From: Pseudomonas sp. Irchel 3E20
GTDB taxonomy: Bacteria > Pseudomonadota > Gammaproteobacteria > Pseudomonadales > Pseudomonadaceae
Assembly (NCBI RefSeq): GCF_900187645.1
Contig: NZ_FYEE01000002.1
Span: 380,639 to 444,638, forward strand
Length of the DNA stretch: 64,000 bases
Direction: 5' to 3'
Shown in pieces: positions 19,820-28,217 of this stretch (position 1 is its first letter; the number at the start of each line of letters is the position of its first letter). Below the pieces are notes generated by a model, which was not told where the DNA came from, did not search any database, and saw only the letters and a program-made list of their open reading frames with translations. The translations under genes and the position numbers were made by a program.

Positions 19820-20302
19820 AACCAAAGGCGCCAGTGAATGTTCGCTGCGGAAGGACCGGTCTGGTCGGCTGACAGCGCCAGGTCCGGACCATGCAAAGTC
19901 GTTTTCAAACTGGCGGGATCCGTGTGTTTGAAGCGAGTTTTACACCGAGACTAAATCCGCGTCCGGGTTGGAATCAATAAGCCATTAGTGGCGTAATAAT
20001 GGTCGGCATACTATCACCTTGCATACCGTTGGTCGCGCTCGGTCTATTGATTTGGGACATCAGTCAACAACTGAAGTTGGTACGAAAGTTCCACGTTCTG
20101 ACAGGTTTCCCCAATAGGGTAAAAAAGCCGTGAAAGTTGCGCGGGTTTTGTTGTTTGGCGGGCGAAGTTTTTTACCGGTATTGCAAGTTCCAACCCTCTA
20201 AGGGGCTGTTTTAAGAGGCAAGTTTAAATGCATTAACTCGCCTTGCCGGGCACCCACTAAGTGCGTGGCAGCACACACTGCAAAGAAACTGGTTCAGGCG
20301 CG
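19820..20302. other. Non-coding region between two minus-strand genes
   Basis: About 480 bp, AT-richer than average, without a credible coding frame. It must hold the promoter of the kinase/regulator pair and the 3' end of the HPt-like gene transcript. I see no palindrome, operator or RNA gene that I can support. Confidence 0.5.
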
Positions 20303-20773
20303 TCACGCCGGGCCTTGGGCGAAGGTCGCCACGGCCAGGGGCTTGGCCTGGTAGGCCGGCGGTGGTGGCGCTAGGCCCAGGTGGCGGGCGAGCACGTCGA
20401 GCAGGGCGGTTTGCTCGTTGTCGTCCAGGGCCAGTTTGCCGGTGCGCGCATCGATCAACTCCAGTTGCCAGGCCAGCAGGGTCAGGCAATCGTGCAGGGC
20501 TAGCAGGGCTGGCTCGGCCAGTTCCTGATGCCGCGGGTCACGGCTGAGCAAGGCGTGGATCTGCCGGCAAAACGGCGCGATGACCGACAGCGCCAAGGCG
20601 TCGGCGGCGCCGGCCAGTTTGAGCAAGGTGGCCTGCAGGCACTCGATGGCGTCCCGGTCATTGAGTATCAATTGCAGGTGACTGAGGCAGTCTTCTGACT
20701 TGGCCAGGAGCGTTTCGGCTTCGAGGAGAAACTCGGGGAAGCGCCGCTGCCATTCCTTCGCGTCGTTCAACAT
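20303..20773 (-). CDS. Small helical protein resembling a degenerate HPt domain
   Basis: A 156-residue soluble protein with no signal peptide. The start at ATG 20773 has a good GGAG ribosome site (GGAGAAAAGC before ATG). The centre is all-helical: LQATLLKLAGAADALAL followed by CRQIHALLSRDPR resembles the HxxKGxA...GA..LA..LE pattern of HPt four-helix bundles. However, the phospho-acceptor histidine is not present at the expected place. The C-terminus is Pro/Ala-rich and probably disordered. It lies divergently upstream of cheV. A role as an inactive HPt or kinase-docking adaptor is inference from pattern only; it may be unrelated. Confidence 0.65.
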   Translation of the reverse strand: MLNDAKEWQRRFPEFLLEAETLLAKSEDCLSHLQLILNDRDAIECLQATLLKLAGAADALALSVIAPFCRQIHALLSRDPRHQELAEPALLALHDCLTLLAWQLELIDARTGKLALDDNEQTALLDVLARHLGLAPPPPAYQAKPLAVATFAQGPA

Positions 20774-21325
20774 GCTTTTCTCCACAACATTATTGAATGT
20801 GAGAGGGGAATGTCGCGTGTGGCGAACGATCGCAATTTAGTTGGGCGCTCGGAATCTTGTATGTAGTCCACTTCCGAAAGTTTACGCACTGAAACAATTG
20901 TGTGCGCTATTTCACTTTCTTGTGGGGTTGCAGCATGGTAGGGGCTTGGGTCTTGCGCTGGCCAGGCATGAACGCCAAGAAAGACTGGGCGACGAGCGGC
21001 GTTTGTCCAAGGTTCGGGTATCACGAACAAAAGCCTGACTCCATTCATGCAATGAGAATGGCGTCACATTAATGGCTATTGGAAAGGGCGAATATCAGGC
21101 CGTGCCTGAGTGCCCATAGGGGAATCCCTTAGGCACAGGAACTTTCTGCCGGGAGGCGGGTCTGGCAGCAGTGATGGCAAAGTAATATGACTGATGTCAG
21201 TAAAGCATGATGTTAATGTGACATCAATGCTCGATCGTGGCATTTTGTCGGCAGGGTCAAGGTCCGGCGGTAGCCGCCGATAACTCTGTTTAGTGAATTC
21301 ATCAGAACAAGCCCAGGAGTCATTA
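20774..21325. other. Divergent intergenic region upstream of cheV
   Basis: About 550 bp without a convincing gene. The right end carries the sigma-28 promoter of cheV (21257-21283). An imperfect inverted repeat (GATGT...ACATC, near 21210-21230) lies upstream of it and could be an activator site. Nothing else was recognised. Confidence 0.5.
21257..21283 (+). promoter_or_regulatory. Sigma-28 (FliA) promoter of cheV
   Basis: TCAAG at 21257-21261, a 14-bp spacer and GCCGATAA at 21276-21283 match the FliA consensus of Pseudomonas (TCAAG-N13-15-GCCGATA). It lies 43 bp upstream of the cheV ATG, placing the gene in the late flagellar class. Confidence 0.85.
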
Positions 21326-22261
21326 ATGGCCGGCATTCTCGACACGGTAGACCAACGCACCCAACTGGTGGGTGAGAATCGCCTGGAAATCCTCATGTTC
21401 CGCCTGGCCGGGCGACAGTTGTTCGCGATCAACGTGTTCAAGGTCCAGGAAGTGCTGCAACTGCCCAAACTGACCCTGATGCCCCAGCGCCACCCGTTCG
21501 TGTGTGGCGTAGTCAACCTGCGCGGCCAGACCCTGCCGGTGATCGACCTGTCCCAGGCCATCGGCATGCGCCCCCTGGTGCCGGGGCCCGACAGCACCAT
21601 CATCGTCACTGAGTACAACCGTTCGGTGCAGGCATTTTTGGTGGGCGGCGTGGACCGCATCGTCAACATGAACTGGGAAGCCATCCTGCCGCCGCCCACC
21701 AGTGCCGGCCGCCAGCACTACCTGACTGCCATCAGCAAGGTGGACGAGCAGTTGGTGGAAATCATCGACGTCGAAAAAGTACTGGCCGAAATCGTGCCGT
21801 ACAACGCCAAGGTCTCGCGCGACAAGCTCGACGACCCGCTGCTGGCGCGGGCCATTGGCCGCGAAGTGCTGCTGGTGGATGACTCCAAGGTGGCGCTGTC
21901 GCAGTTGCGCGACACGTTGTCGCAACTGGGGGTGAAGATGCACGTGGCCAGTGACGGCCTCAAGGCGTTGAACATGCTTAAGGCCTGGGCCGACAGCGGC
22001 GTGGTGATGACCGACAAACTGCTGATGATCTTCACCGACGCCGAAATGCCGGAAATGGACGGCTACCGCCTGACCACCGAGATCCGCAACGACCCGCGCC
22101 TGCGCGGCCTCTATGTGGTGCTGCACACCTCGCTGTCCGGCAGTTTCAACGACTCGATGGTCAAGAAGGTCGGCTGCGACAACTTTCTCTCCAAGTTCCA
22201 GCCCGACAAATTGGTGGACGTGGTGCGCCAGCGCCTGGTCCTGGATGAAGCGCCGGCCTGA
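21326..22261 (+). CDS. cheV: Chemotaxis coupling protein CheV
   Basis: A 311-residue protein with an N-terminal CheW domain (about 25-170; VNLRGQTLPVIDLSQAIG) and a C-terminal receiver (about 180-305; LLVDDSKVALSQL, acidic phospho-site in FTDAEMPEMDGY). CheV couples chemoreceptors to CheA and is tuned by phosphorylation. The ATG at 21326 follows an AGGAG site; a start 11 codons earlier is unlikely. A sigma-28 promoter lies upstream. It is isolated from other che genes here, as is common for cheV in Pseudomonas. Confidence 0.95.
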   Translation: MAGILDTVDQRTQLVGENRLEILMFRLAGRQLFAINVFKVQEVLQLPKLTLMPQRHPFVCGVVNLRGQTLPVIDLSQAIGMRPLVPGPDSTIIVTEYNRSVQAFLVGGVDRIVNMNWEAILPPPTSAGRQHYLTAISKVDEQLVEIIDVEKVLAEIVPYNAKVSRDKLDDPLLARAIGREVLLVDDSKVALSQLRDTLSQLGVKMHVASDGLKALNMLKAWADSGVVMTDKLLMIFTDAEMPEMDGYRLTTEIRNDPRLRGLYVVLHTSLSGSFNDSMVKKVGCDNFLSKFQPDKLVDVVRQRLVLDEAPA

Positions 22262-22281
22262 TCCCGGCCTTTGATTCGGCC

Positions 22282-22307
22282 CGCCACCTCGTATAGGGTG
22301 GCGTTTT
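22282..22307 (+). terminator. Intrinsic terminator after cheV
   Basis: A perfect 7-bp stem, CGCCACC/GGTGGCG, with an 8-base loop and four Ts, 20 bp past the cheV stop. Confidence 0.8.
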
Positions 22308-22328
22308 GACCCTATCGGGAGCCGGATC

Positions 22329-23135
22329 ATGCTCTACCTCAGCGCGCTGTATCGTTACCCGCTCAAATCCGCCAAGGCCGAGCCTTTGCAGCAGATCAGC
22401 CTGGACAAACTGGGCCTGGACGGGGACCGGCGCTGGATGCTGGTGGACGAAGCCAGCGGCCGCTTTCTCACCCAACGCGCCGAACCCGGCATGAGCCAGC
22501 TCACGGCCCTGTGGAACGCAACCGGCGGCCTGACCCTGAGTGCCGTCGGCCGTGCCTCCCTGGACGTACCCTTGCCCGGCGCCGATGAAGCCCTGCGCGG
22601 CGTGACCATTTGGCGCGACAGCCTGCGCGTGCCGGACGCTGGTGACGAAGCGGCGGCGTGGGTCAGCGAGTTCATTGGCAAGCCCACGCGCCTGGTGCAG
22701 GTGCCCGTGGCGCGGGCGCGCACCACCGAAGCCGGCTATGGCCGCGACGATGACAAGGTGGGGTTTGCCGATGGCTATCCGCTGCTGCTGATCGGCCAGG
22801 CGTCATTGGAAGACTTGTCCGGCCGCGTTGGCCGCTCCCTGGAGATGCTGCGCTTTCGTCCCAACCTGGTGATCGAAGGCAGCGGCGCCTTTGCTGAGGA
22901 TAGCTGGAAACGCATCCGCATCGGCGACGTCGAGTTTCGCGTGGTCAAGCCGTGCTCACGCTGCATCCTGACTACCATCGACCCGCAGACCGGCGAGCGT
23001 GATGCCAGCCGCGAACCCCTGGCCACGTTGCAGAAATACCGGGCTCAGGAGGGCGGCGCAATGTTCGGCCAGAACCTGGTCAACGACGGCAACGGCGTGC
23101 TGGAAGTGGGCATGCCGGTGACTGTGCTGGAGTAA
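22329..23135 (+). CDS. MOSC domain protein (YcbX-like)
   Basis: A 268-residue protein with an N-terminal MOSC beta-barrel domain (about 1-115; LYRYPLKSAKAEPLQ, LDGDRRWMLVD) and a C-terminal MOSC domain (about 120-265). The conserved cysteine lies in CSRCILTTIDP and the RPNLVIEG segment precedes it. MOSC proteins bind molybdenum cofactor; YcbX works with a redox partner to reduce N-hydroxylated compounds. Unlike E. coli YcbX there is no C-terminal ferredoxin domain, so a separate electron donor would be needed. It is a single gene about 5 kb from the mob/moa/moe genes. Confidence 0.88.
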   Translation: MLYLSALYRYPLKSAKAEPLQQISLDKLGLDGDRRWMLVDEASGRFLTQRAEPGMSQLTALWNATGGLTLSAVGRASLDVPLPGADEALRGVTIWRDSLRVPDAGDEAAAWVSEFIGKPTRLVQVPVARARTTEAGYGRDDDKVGFADGYPLLLIGQASLEDLSGRVGRSLEMLRFRPNLVIEGSGAFAEDSWKRIRIGDVEFRVVKPCSRCILTTIDPQTGERDASREPLATLQKYRAQEGGAMFGQNLVNDGNGVLEVGMPVTVLE

Positions 23136-23138
23136 GGG

Positions 23139-23164
23139 GTGGGAGTGGGCACGCTCACTCCCAC
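23139..23164. terminator. Hairpin between convergent genes (REP-like)
   Basis: GTGGGAGTG pairs with CACTCCCAC across an 8-base loop just past the MOSC gene stop. The GTGGGAG core resembles the class-B REP arms elsewhere in the window. Confidence 0.5.
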
Positions 23165-23193
23165 GGGAGGGAAGACACATTCGGGGGCTGCAA

Positions 23194-23478
23194 TCAGCCC
23201 CGGTACTCGCACAGGTAAGCCGAGTCGACCGCCACTTTGAGCTGGAACTTGCTGTTGGCCGGGATGTTGAACTGGCTGCCGGCGGGGAAGGTTTCCCAAT
23301 CGCTGCTCTCGGGCAGCTTGACGGTCAGCGCGCCGCTGACCACGTGCATGATTTCGCGCTGGGCGGTGCCGAATTCGTACTCGCCCGGGGCCATGACGCC
23401 GATGGTCGCCGGGCCTTCGGCGGTGCCGAAAGCTATCGATTTGACCGTGCCGTCGAAGTATTCGTTGACTTTAAACAT
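23194..23478 (-). CDS. ppnP: Pyrimidine/purine nucleoside phosphorylase
   Basis: A 94-residue single-domain cupin of the PpnP (formerly YaiE, DUF1255) family, recognised by [37 protein letters not shown] and the near-C-terminal YLCEY. The family phosphorolytically cleaves a wide range of nucleosides to base and ribose-1-phosphate. It is full length with ATG 23478. It is a single gene, convergent with the MOSC gene. Confidence 0.95.
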   Translation of the reverse strand: MFKVNEYFDGTVKSIAFGTAEGPATIGVMAPGEYEFGTAQREIMHVVSGALTVKLPESSDWETFPAGSQFNIPANSKFQLKVAVDSAYLCEYRG

Positions 23479-23558
23479 GGGCGATTCCTCGAAATGGGCT
23501 GAAAAGGCCGGCCAGTATGCACAAGCCCCCCTGAGCCGTCACCTGCCGCCTGCGGGGC

Positions 23559-24101
23559 TCAGGCCGGCAGAATCAGCGGCAGCAAGCGTGCGGTATTGCG
23601 CGCATCTTCCAGGGCGCGGTGTTGCTGCCCGTTGAATTGCATCCCGGCCAATTGCAGCGCGCCGTTGAGCCCCAGTGGCCGCTCCAGGCGCCGGGCCTTG
23701 GCGAAGCGCTGCTTGAGGTTGATATGCGGCACCTGGCGCAGCAGGCTGTGTAACGGCTGGTCGCGCCATTCCTGTTCCAGTTGGCGGCGGTCGTAGTCGC
23801 CCCAACTGGCCCAGCCTTCGAGGCGGCTCGCGTGCTGGCCGAGCCAACGCTCGAACAGCGGCCACACCTCGGCCAACGGGCTGGCAGCGTCGATCTGGGC
23901 CTGGGTGATGTGGGTCAGCTCGCGGCAGAACGGTGTCAGCAGCGGGCGGCGCAGGGGCCGCACGAAGCGCTGGAAGTGATCCACCTCGCGGCCCTGGCGG
24001 GTAACCAGGGTGGCGCCGATTTCAATGATTTCCATCTCGGTGACCGGCCAACCGCCGTCGTCGGTGGTGGCTTCAAGGTCAATTACCAGCCAATGAGGCA
24101 T
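23559..24101 (-). CDS. DEDD-family 3'-5' exonuclease
   Basis: A 180-residue RNase T/DNA polymerase III epsilon-type exonuclease. The Exo I motif is VIDLEATT (Asp/Glu metal ligands), Exo II lies around GWASWGDYDRRQLE and Exo III is HRALEDARNTARLL, fitting the DEDDh subgroup. It resembles the eukaryotic ERI-1-like exonucleases in size and motif layout. ATG 24101 is chosen because the fold begins there (MPHWLVIDLEATT); an upstream start adds 16 non-conserved residues. Substrate (RNA or DNA) unknown. Confidence 0.88.
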   Translation of the reverse strand: MPHWLVIDLEATTDDGGWPVTEMEIIEIGATLVTRQGREVDHFQRFVRPLRRPLLTPFCRELTHITQAQIDAASPLAEVWPLFERWLGQHASRLEGWASWGDYDRRQLEQEWRDQPLHSLLRQVPHINLKQRFAKARRLERPLGLNGALQLAGMQFNGQQHRALEDARNTARLLPLILPA

Positions 24102-24180
24102 TGCAGGGTTCCTGGTATCCGCGTCCTGATGGGGCTTGAGCGTAGCCAAAGCGTAAGGATAAGCCCAGCAGCCCGTAGGA

Positions 24181-26142
24181 CTATTCGACCTCCAATAACA
24201 CCTGACGGTTCTTCACCTGATCGCCCGGGCTCACCTGCACGCGGGTGACCACGCCGTCGATCCCGGCCTTGAGCGGGTGCTCCATTTTCATCGCCTCCAG
24301 CACCAGCAGCGGTTGCCCCGCGTGCACGCGGCTGCCGACCTCCACCAGCACCTGCACAATCGCGCCATCCATGGGCGCCCCCAGCACACCGCTGGCCACC
24401 CCGGCCTGGGCCGCCACCGGCGCGTGGGTGTAGTCATGCAGGTGCACGGCGCCCTGGCCGGTGAGCAGCCACAGTTCATCGCCCGCCAGGTGATAGGCGT
24501 GGCGGCGGCGCACGCCGTCCCGTTCCAGCAGCAGCCAGCGGCCATCGTCGTGCAGCAGCTTGAGGTCGATCAGTTGTTCGCCGACGCCGATGCACAGGGT
24601 TTGATCGCCCCGTGCACTGAGTTCAACGGGCCATTGCTGCTCGCCCTGGCCGATGCGGTAGGTCAGCGCCGTGCCCTGGTGGTTGCGCCAACCTTGCAGG
24701 CCCGTGGCGTGGGCGCTGGCCGAGCGCTGGTAGAACAGCGCGGCGGCGATGGCCAACACATAGGCCTGGGGCGGTTGCGGATGCAGGCTGGGGGCATCGG
24801 CAAACTGCTGGGCGATGAACCCGGTGCTGAACTGGCCGCTGGCGAAATCCGGGTGAGCGAGCAACTCGGCGAGCAGCCGCTGGTTACTCGCCAGCCCCAG
24901 CAGTACGCAATCCTGCACGGCGCGCAGGAGTTTGCGCCGCGCCTCTTCGCGGGTGGCACCGTGGGCGATGAGCTTGCCCAGCATCGGGTCGTAGAACGGA
25001 CTGATGACTTGGCCCTCCACCACGCCATGGTCCAGGCGCACCCCCGGTTGCAGGGCCGGTTCCCAGCGCAGCACGCGCCCGGTTTGCGGCATAAAGCCCT
25101 GGGCCGGGTCCTCGGCGTACAGGCGCACCTCCATGGCGTGGCCGTGGCACGCCACTTGTTCCTGGCGCAACGGCAGCGGCCACCCGGCGGCCACCTGCAA
25201 CTGCCAGGCCACCAGGTCCAGGCCAGTGGTCATTTCGGTCACTGGGTGCTCCACCTGCAACCGGGTGTTCATTTCCAGGAAGTAGAACCGCCCCTGCTTA
25301 TCCAGCAAGAACTCCACCGTGCCCGCACCCACATAGTCGACGGCGCGCCCGGCCTTGAGCGCCGCCTCGCCCATGGCCTGGCGCAAGGTATCGGTCAGTA
25401 CCGGGCAGGGCGCTTCCTCGATGATTTTCTGGTGGCGGCGCTGGATCGAGCAGTCGCGTTCGCCCAGGTAAATCAATTGGCCGTGGTGGTCGCCGAACAG
25501 TTGTACCTCCACATGGCGCGGCTCGAGCAACGCCTGCTCGAGGATCAACTCGGCGCTGGCAAAGGCATTCAGCGCCTCGGAGCGGGCGGTGTGCAATTGC
25601 GCCACCAGGTCGTTGGCGTGCTGCACCAGGCGCATGCCGCGCCCGCCGCCGCCGGCGCTGGCCTTAATCATCAAGGGGTAGCCGATGCGCGCGGCTTCGC
25701 GTGCCAGGGTGGCGTCGTCCTGGGCCGCGCCCTGGTAGCCGGCGATGCAGGGTACGCCGGCCTCGAGCATGGCCAGTTTCGACAGGCGCTTGCTGCCCAT
25801 CAGCTCGATCGCCGCGCTGCTGGGGCCGATAAAGGTGATGGCCGCGGCCTCGCAGGCCCGGGCGAACTCGGCGTTCTCCGAGAGAAAACCGTAGCCGGGG
25901 TGGATCGCATCGGCCCCGGTGCGCCGTGCCGCGTCGAGGATCGCGGCGATGTTCAGGTACGACTGCTGCACCGGCGCCGGGCCGATGTGCACCGCCTCGT
26001 CGGCCTGTTGCACATGCAGGGCCTGGGCGTCGGCATCGCTGAACACGGCCACCGTGCGATAGCCCAGGGCATGGGCAGTGCGCAGGATGCGGCAGGCGAT
26101 TTCGCCACGGTTGGCGATCAGGATTTTGCTGAAACGGGGCAT
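24181..26142 (-). CDS. atuF: Geranyl-CoA carboxylase, biotin-containing alpha subunit
   Basis: A 653-residue acyl-CoA carboxylase alpha chain. The biotin carboxylase domain occupies ~1-450 (ILIANRGEIACRI, ATP-grasp loop GGGGRGM, EMNTRLQVEHPVTEM). A linker domain follows, then a biotinyl domain with lysine K619 in LEAMKMEHPL. With AtuC it carboxylates the gamma-methyl of cis-geranyl-CoA using bicarbonate and ATP. Assignment to geranyl- rather than methylcrotonyl-CoA rests on linkage to atuA, atuC, atuD and atuR; the sequence alone cannot exclude LiuD-type activity. It is the last gene of the cluster, 84 bp after atuE, with no atuG or atuH behind it. Confidence 0.88.
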   Translation of the reverse strand: MPRFSKILIANRGEIACRILRTAHALGYRTVAVFSDADAQALHVQQADEAVHIGPAPVQQSYLNIAAILDAARRTGADAIHPGYGFLSENAEFARACEAAAITFIGPSSAAIELMGSKRLSKLAMLEAGVPCIAGYQGAAQDDATLAREAARIGYPLMIKASAGGGGRGMRLVQHANDLVAQLHTARSEALNAFASAELILEQALLEPRHVEVQLFGDHHGQLIYLGERDCSIQRRHQKIIEEAPCPVLTDTLRQAMGEAALKAGRAVDYVGAGTVEFLLDKQGRFYFLEMNTRLQVEHPVTEMTTGLDLVAWQLQVAAGWPLPLRQEQVACHGHAMEVRLYAEDPAQGFMPQTGRVLRWEPALQPGVRLDHGVVEGQVISPFYDPMLGKLIAHGATREEARRKLLRAVQDCVLLGLASNQRLLAELLAHPDFASGQFSTGFIAQQFADAPSLHPQPPQAYVLAIAAALFYQRSASAHATGLQGWRNHQGTALTYRIGQGEQQWPVELSARGDQTLCIGVGEQLIDLKLLHDDGRWLLLERDGVRRRHAYHLAGDELWLLTGQGAVHLHDYTHAPVAAQAGVASGVLGAPMDGAIVQVLVEVGSRVHAGQPLLVLEAMKMEHPLKAGIDGVVTRVQVSPGDQVKNRQVLLEVE

Positions 26143-26226
26143 GGCGGCTCCTTGGGGAGTGGGCGCGAAGTGTGGGGGGCGGTGTTTCGCTTGCCATCCA
26201 ACCCACCTCTATTGGCAGGCCTGTCG

Positions 26227-27030
26227 CTAGCGCGCCGGGCTCCAGTTGGGCGGGCGCTTTTGCATAAAGGCCTGGGTGCCTTCGCGGCCTTCGGCGCCGG
26301 TGGCGGCGTCGGCGAACCAGGCGGCGGCCTGGTCCAGCAACGGCCCCAAGGCTAGTTCGCTGCTGGCCAGCAGCAGGGCTTTGGTCCGCGCGTTGGCGCC
26401 GGGGGCGCAGCGCAGCACTTGGCCGAGCACTTCGTCGAGGCGTTCGGCCAGGGCTTGCGGGTCGGCTTCGGTGAAGTGCACCAGGCCCAGGCGCAAGGCT
26501 TCGTGGCCGTCGAAGCGGGCGGCGGTGAGGGCCAGGCGCCGGGTGTGGCTGAGGCCGATGCGCTTGACCACGAACGGCGCGATTTGCGCCGGCAGCAGGC
26601 CGAGGCTGGTTTCTGGCAGGCCGAAGGTGGCGTTCTCGGCGGCAATGGTGATGTCGCTGACGCAGGCCAGCCCCAGGCCACCGCCCAGCACCACGCCTTG
26701 CAGCAGGCTAATCAGGGTTTGCGGCAGCTGTTCGGCCTCTTGCAGCAGGGTGCCGAAGGCGCGGTTCAACGCTTGGCACGCGGCCGGCCCAGCGTGGTGG
26801 GCTTGGGCCATGTCCGAAAGGTCGGCCCCGGCGCAAAAATGCCCGCCGGCGCCGCTGAGCACCAGGGCGCGCACCTGGGGTTGTTCGCGCACGGCGGCGA
26901 ACACGGCGCGCAGTTCGCTGACCATCGCCAGGCTCATGGCGTTGTGGCTTTGCGGGCGGTTGAGGGTGACGTGCAGCACGCCGCCATGGGCGTCGAGCAG
27001 CAGGGTGGTGCAGGTGGGCAGAGTGCTCAT
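26227..27030 (-). CDS. atuE: Isohexenylglutaconyl-CoA hydratase (enoyl-CoA hydratase family)
   Basis: A 267-residue crotonase-fold protein with the two oxyanion-hole segments GGHFCAGADLSDM and VVLGGGLGLACVSDITIA. Within the acyclic terpene pathway it hydrates isohexenylglutaconyl-CoA, the product of geranyl-CoA carboxylase. The ATG at 27030 overlaps the atuD stop (ATGA, 27027-27030), so the two are translationally coupled. The functional name comes from its position in the atu cluster, as crotonase specificity is not readable by eye; a LiuC-like role is the alternative. Confidence 0.85.
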   Translation of the reverse strand: MSTLPTCTTLLLDAHGGVLHVTLNRPQSHNAMSLAMVSELRAVFAAVREQPQVRALVLSGAGGHFCAGADLSDMAQAHHAGPAACQALNRAFGTLLQEAEQLPQTLISLLQGVVLGGGLGLACVSDITIAAENATFGLPETSLGLLPAQIAPFVVKRIGLSHTRRLALTAARFDGHEALRLGLVHFTEADPQALAERLDEVLGQVLRCAPGANARTKALLLASSELALGPLLDQAAAWFADAATGAEGREGTQAFMQKRPPNWSPAR

Positions 27031-28184
27031 GGCTTTTTCCCCGGCAGGGTGCCCATCAATTTGCAGATGATGCCCAGCATGATTTCGTCGGCGCCGCCGC
27101 CAATAGACACCAGGCGCATGTCGCGGTAGGCGCGGGCCACCGGGTTGTCCCACATAAAGCCCATGCCGCCCCAGTATTGCAGGCAACTGTCGCTGACTTC
27201 CCGGCCCAGGCGCCCAGCCTTGAGCTTGGCCATGGATGCCAGGCGCGTGACGTCCTGGCCTGTGACGTACTGCTCGGTGGCCTGGTAGACAAGTGCGCGC
27301 AGGCACTCGATTTCGCTGGCCAGTTCGGCCAGGCGAAAGTGGATCACCTGGTTGTCGATCAGCGCATTGCCGAAGGTACGCCGCTCCTGGCAGTAGGCGA
27401 TGGTGCTGTCGATGCAGTGCTCCAGGCCCTTAATCATGTTGGCGGCGCCGAACAGGCGTTCCTCCTGAAATTGCAGCATTTGCATCATGAACCCCGCGCC
27501 TTCGTGGCCGATGCGGTAGTGCTGGGGCACGCGCACGTCGTCGAAGAACACCTGGGCGGTCTGCGAGCTGCGCATGCCGAGCTTGTCCAGGTCGCTGCCC
27601 AGGGTGATGCCGGGGCTGTCCATCGGCACCACGATCAGGGATTTGTTGGCGTGGGGCTTGCCGTCCGAGGTGTTGGCCAGCAGGCAGATGAAGTCGGCGC
27701 AGGGCGCGTTGGTGATCCACATCTTGCTGCCGTTGATGACGTAGTCGTCGCCGTCCTTGCGTGCGCTGGTCTTGAGCCCGGCCACGTCGGAGCCGGCCCC
27801 CGCCTCGGAGACGCCGATACAGCCCACCTGTTCACCGCTGATGGCCGGGCGCAGGAACTGCTCGCGCAGTGCATCGCTGCCAAACCGTGCCAGGGCCGGG
27901 GTGCACATGTCGGTCTGCACGCCGATGGACATGGGAACGCCGCCGCAGCGCACGGTGCCGAACTCTTCGGCGGCGACGATGGAATAGCTGTAGTCCAGGC
28001 CCATGCCACCGAACTGCTCGGGCTTGGAGATGCCCAGCAGACCGAGGTCGCCGGCCTTACGGAAAATCTCATGGATGGGAAAGCGCCCGGCCCGTTCCCA
28101 CTCATCGACATAAGGGTTGATCTGGTGCTCGACAAAGCCACGGACGGTGCGGCGCAGTGCTTCGTGTTCCGGGGTGAAGATCAT
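27027..28184 (-). CDS. atuD: Citronellyl-CoA dehydrogenase (acyl-CoA dehydrogenase family)
   Basis: A 385-residue FAD-dependent acyl-CoA dehydrogenase. Family landmarks are GCIGVSEAGAGSDVAGLKT, the WITNAPCADFICLL strand, and the C-terminal QYWGGMGFMWDNPVARAYRD flavin/CoA region. In the Atu pathway it oxidises citronellyl-CoA to geranyl-CoA. It starts 33 bp after atuC and overlaps atuE. Clustering with atuA, atuC and atuF supports the name over a generic isovaleryl-CoA dehydrogenase. Confidence 0.87.
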   Translation of the reverse strand: MIFTPEHEALRRTVRGFVEHQINPYVDEWERAGRFPIHEIFRKAGDLGLLGISKPEQFGGMGLDYSYSIVAAEEFGTVRCGGVPMSIGVQTDMCTPALARFGSDALREQFLRPAISGEQVGCIGVSEAGAGSDVAGLKTSARKDGDDYVINGSKMWITNAPCADFICLLANTSDGKPHANKSLIVVPMDSPGITLGSDLDKLGMRSSQTAQVFFDDVRVPQHYRIGHEGAGFMMQMLQFQEERLFGAANMIKGLEHCIDSTIAYCQERRTFGNALIDNQVIHFRLAELASEIECLRALVYQATEQYVTGQDVTRLASMAKLKAGRLGREVSDSCLQYWGGMGFMWDNPVARAYRDMRLVSIGGGADEIMLGIICKLMGTLPGKKP

Positions 28185-28217
28185 GCGGGTACTCCCTGTC
28201 TATGCGGTGGTCGTGAA

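Noticed and set aside
21180..21235. CRP/Vfr site upstream of cheV (GTGACATCA-like half-site)
   Set aside because: Only one half-site is recognisable and the second half does not match TCACA, so it is below the level I would call.
24277..26355. 692-codon plus-strand frame opposite atuF
   Set aside because: Shadow of the biotin carboxylase gene, with low-complexity translation.
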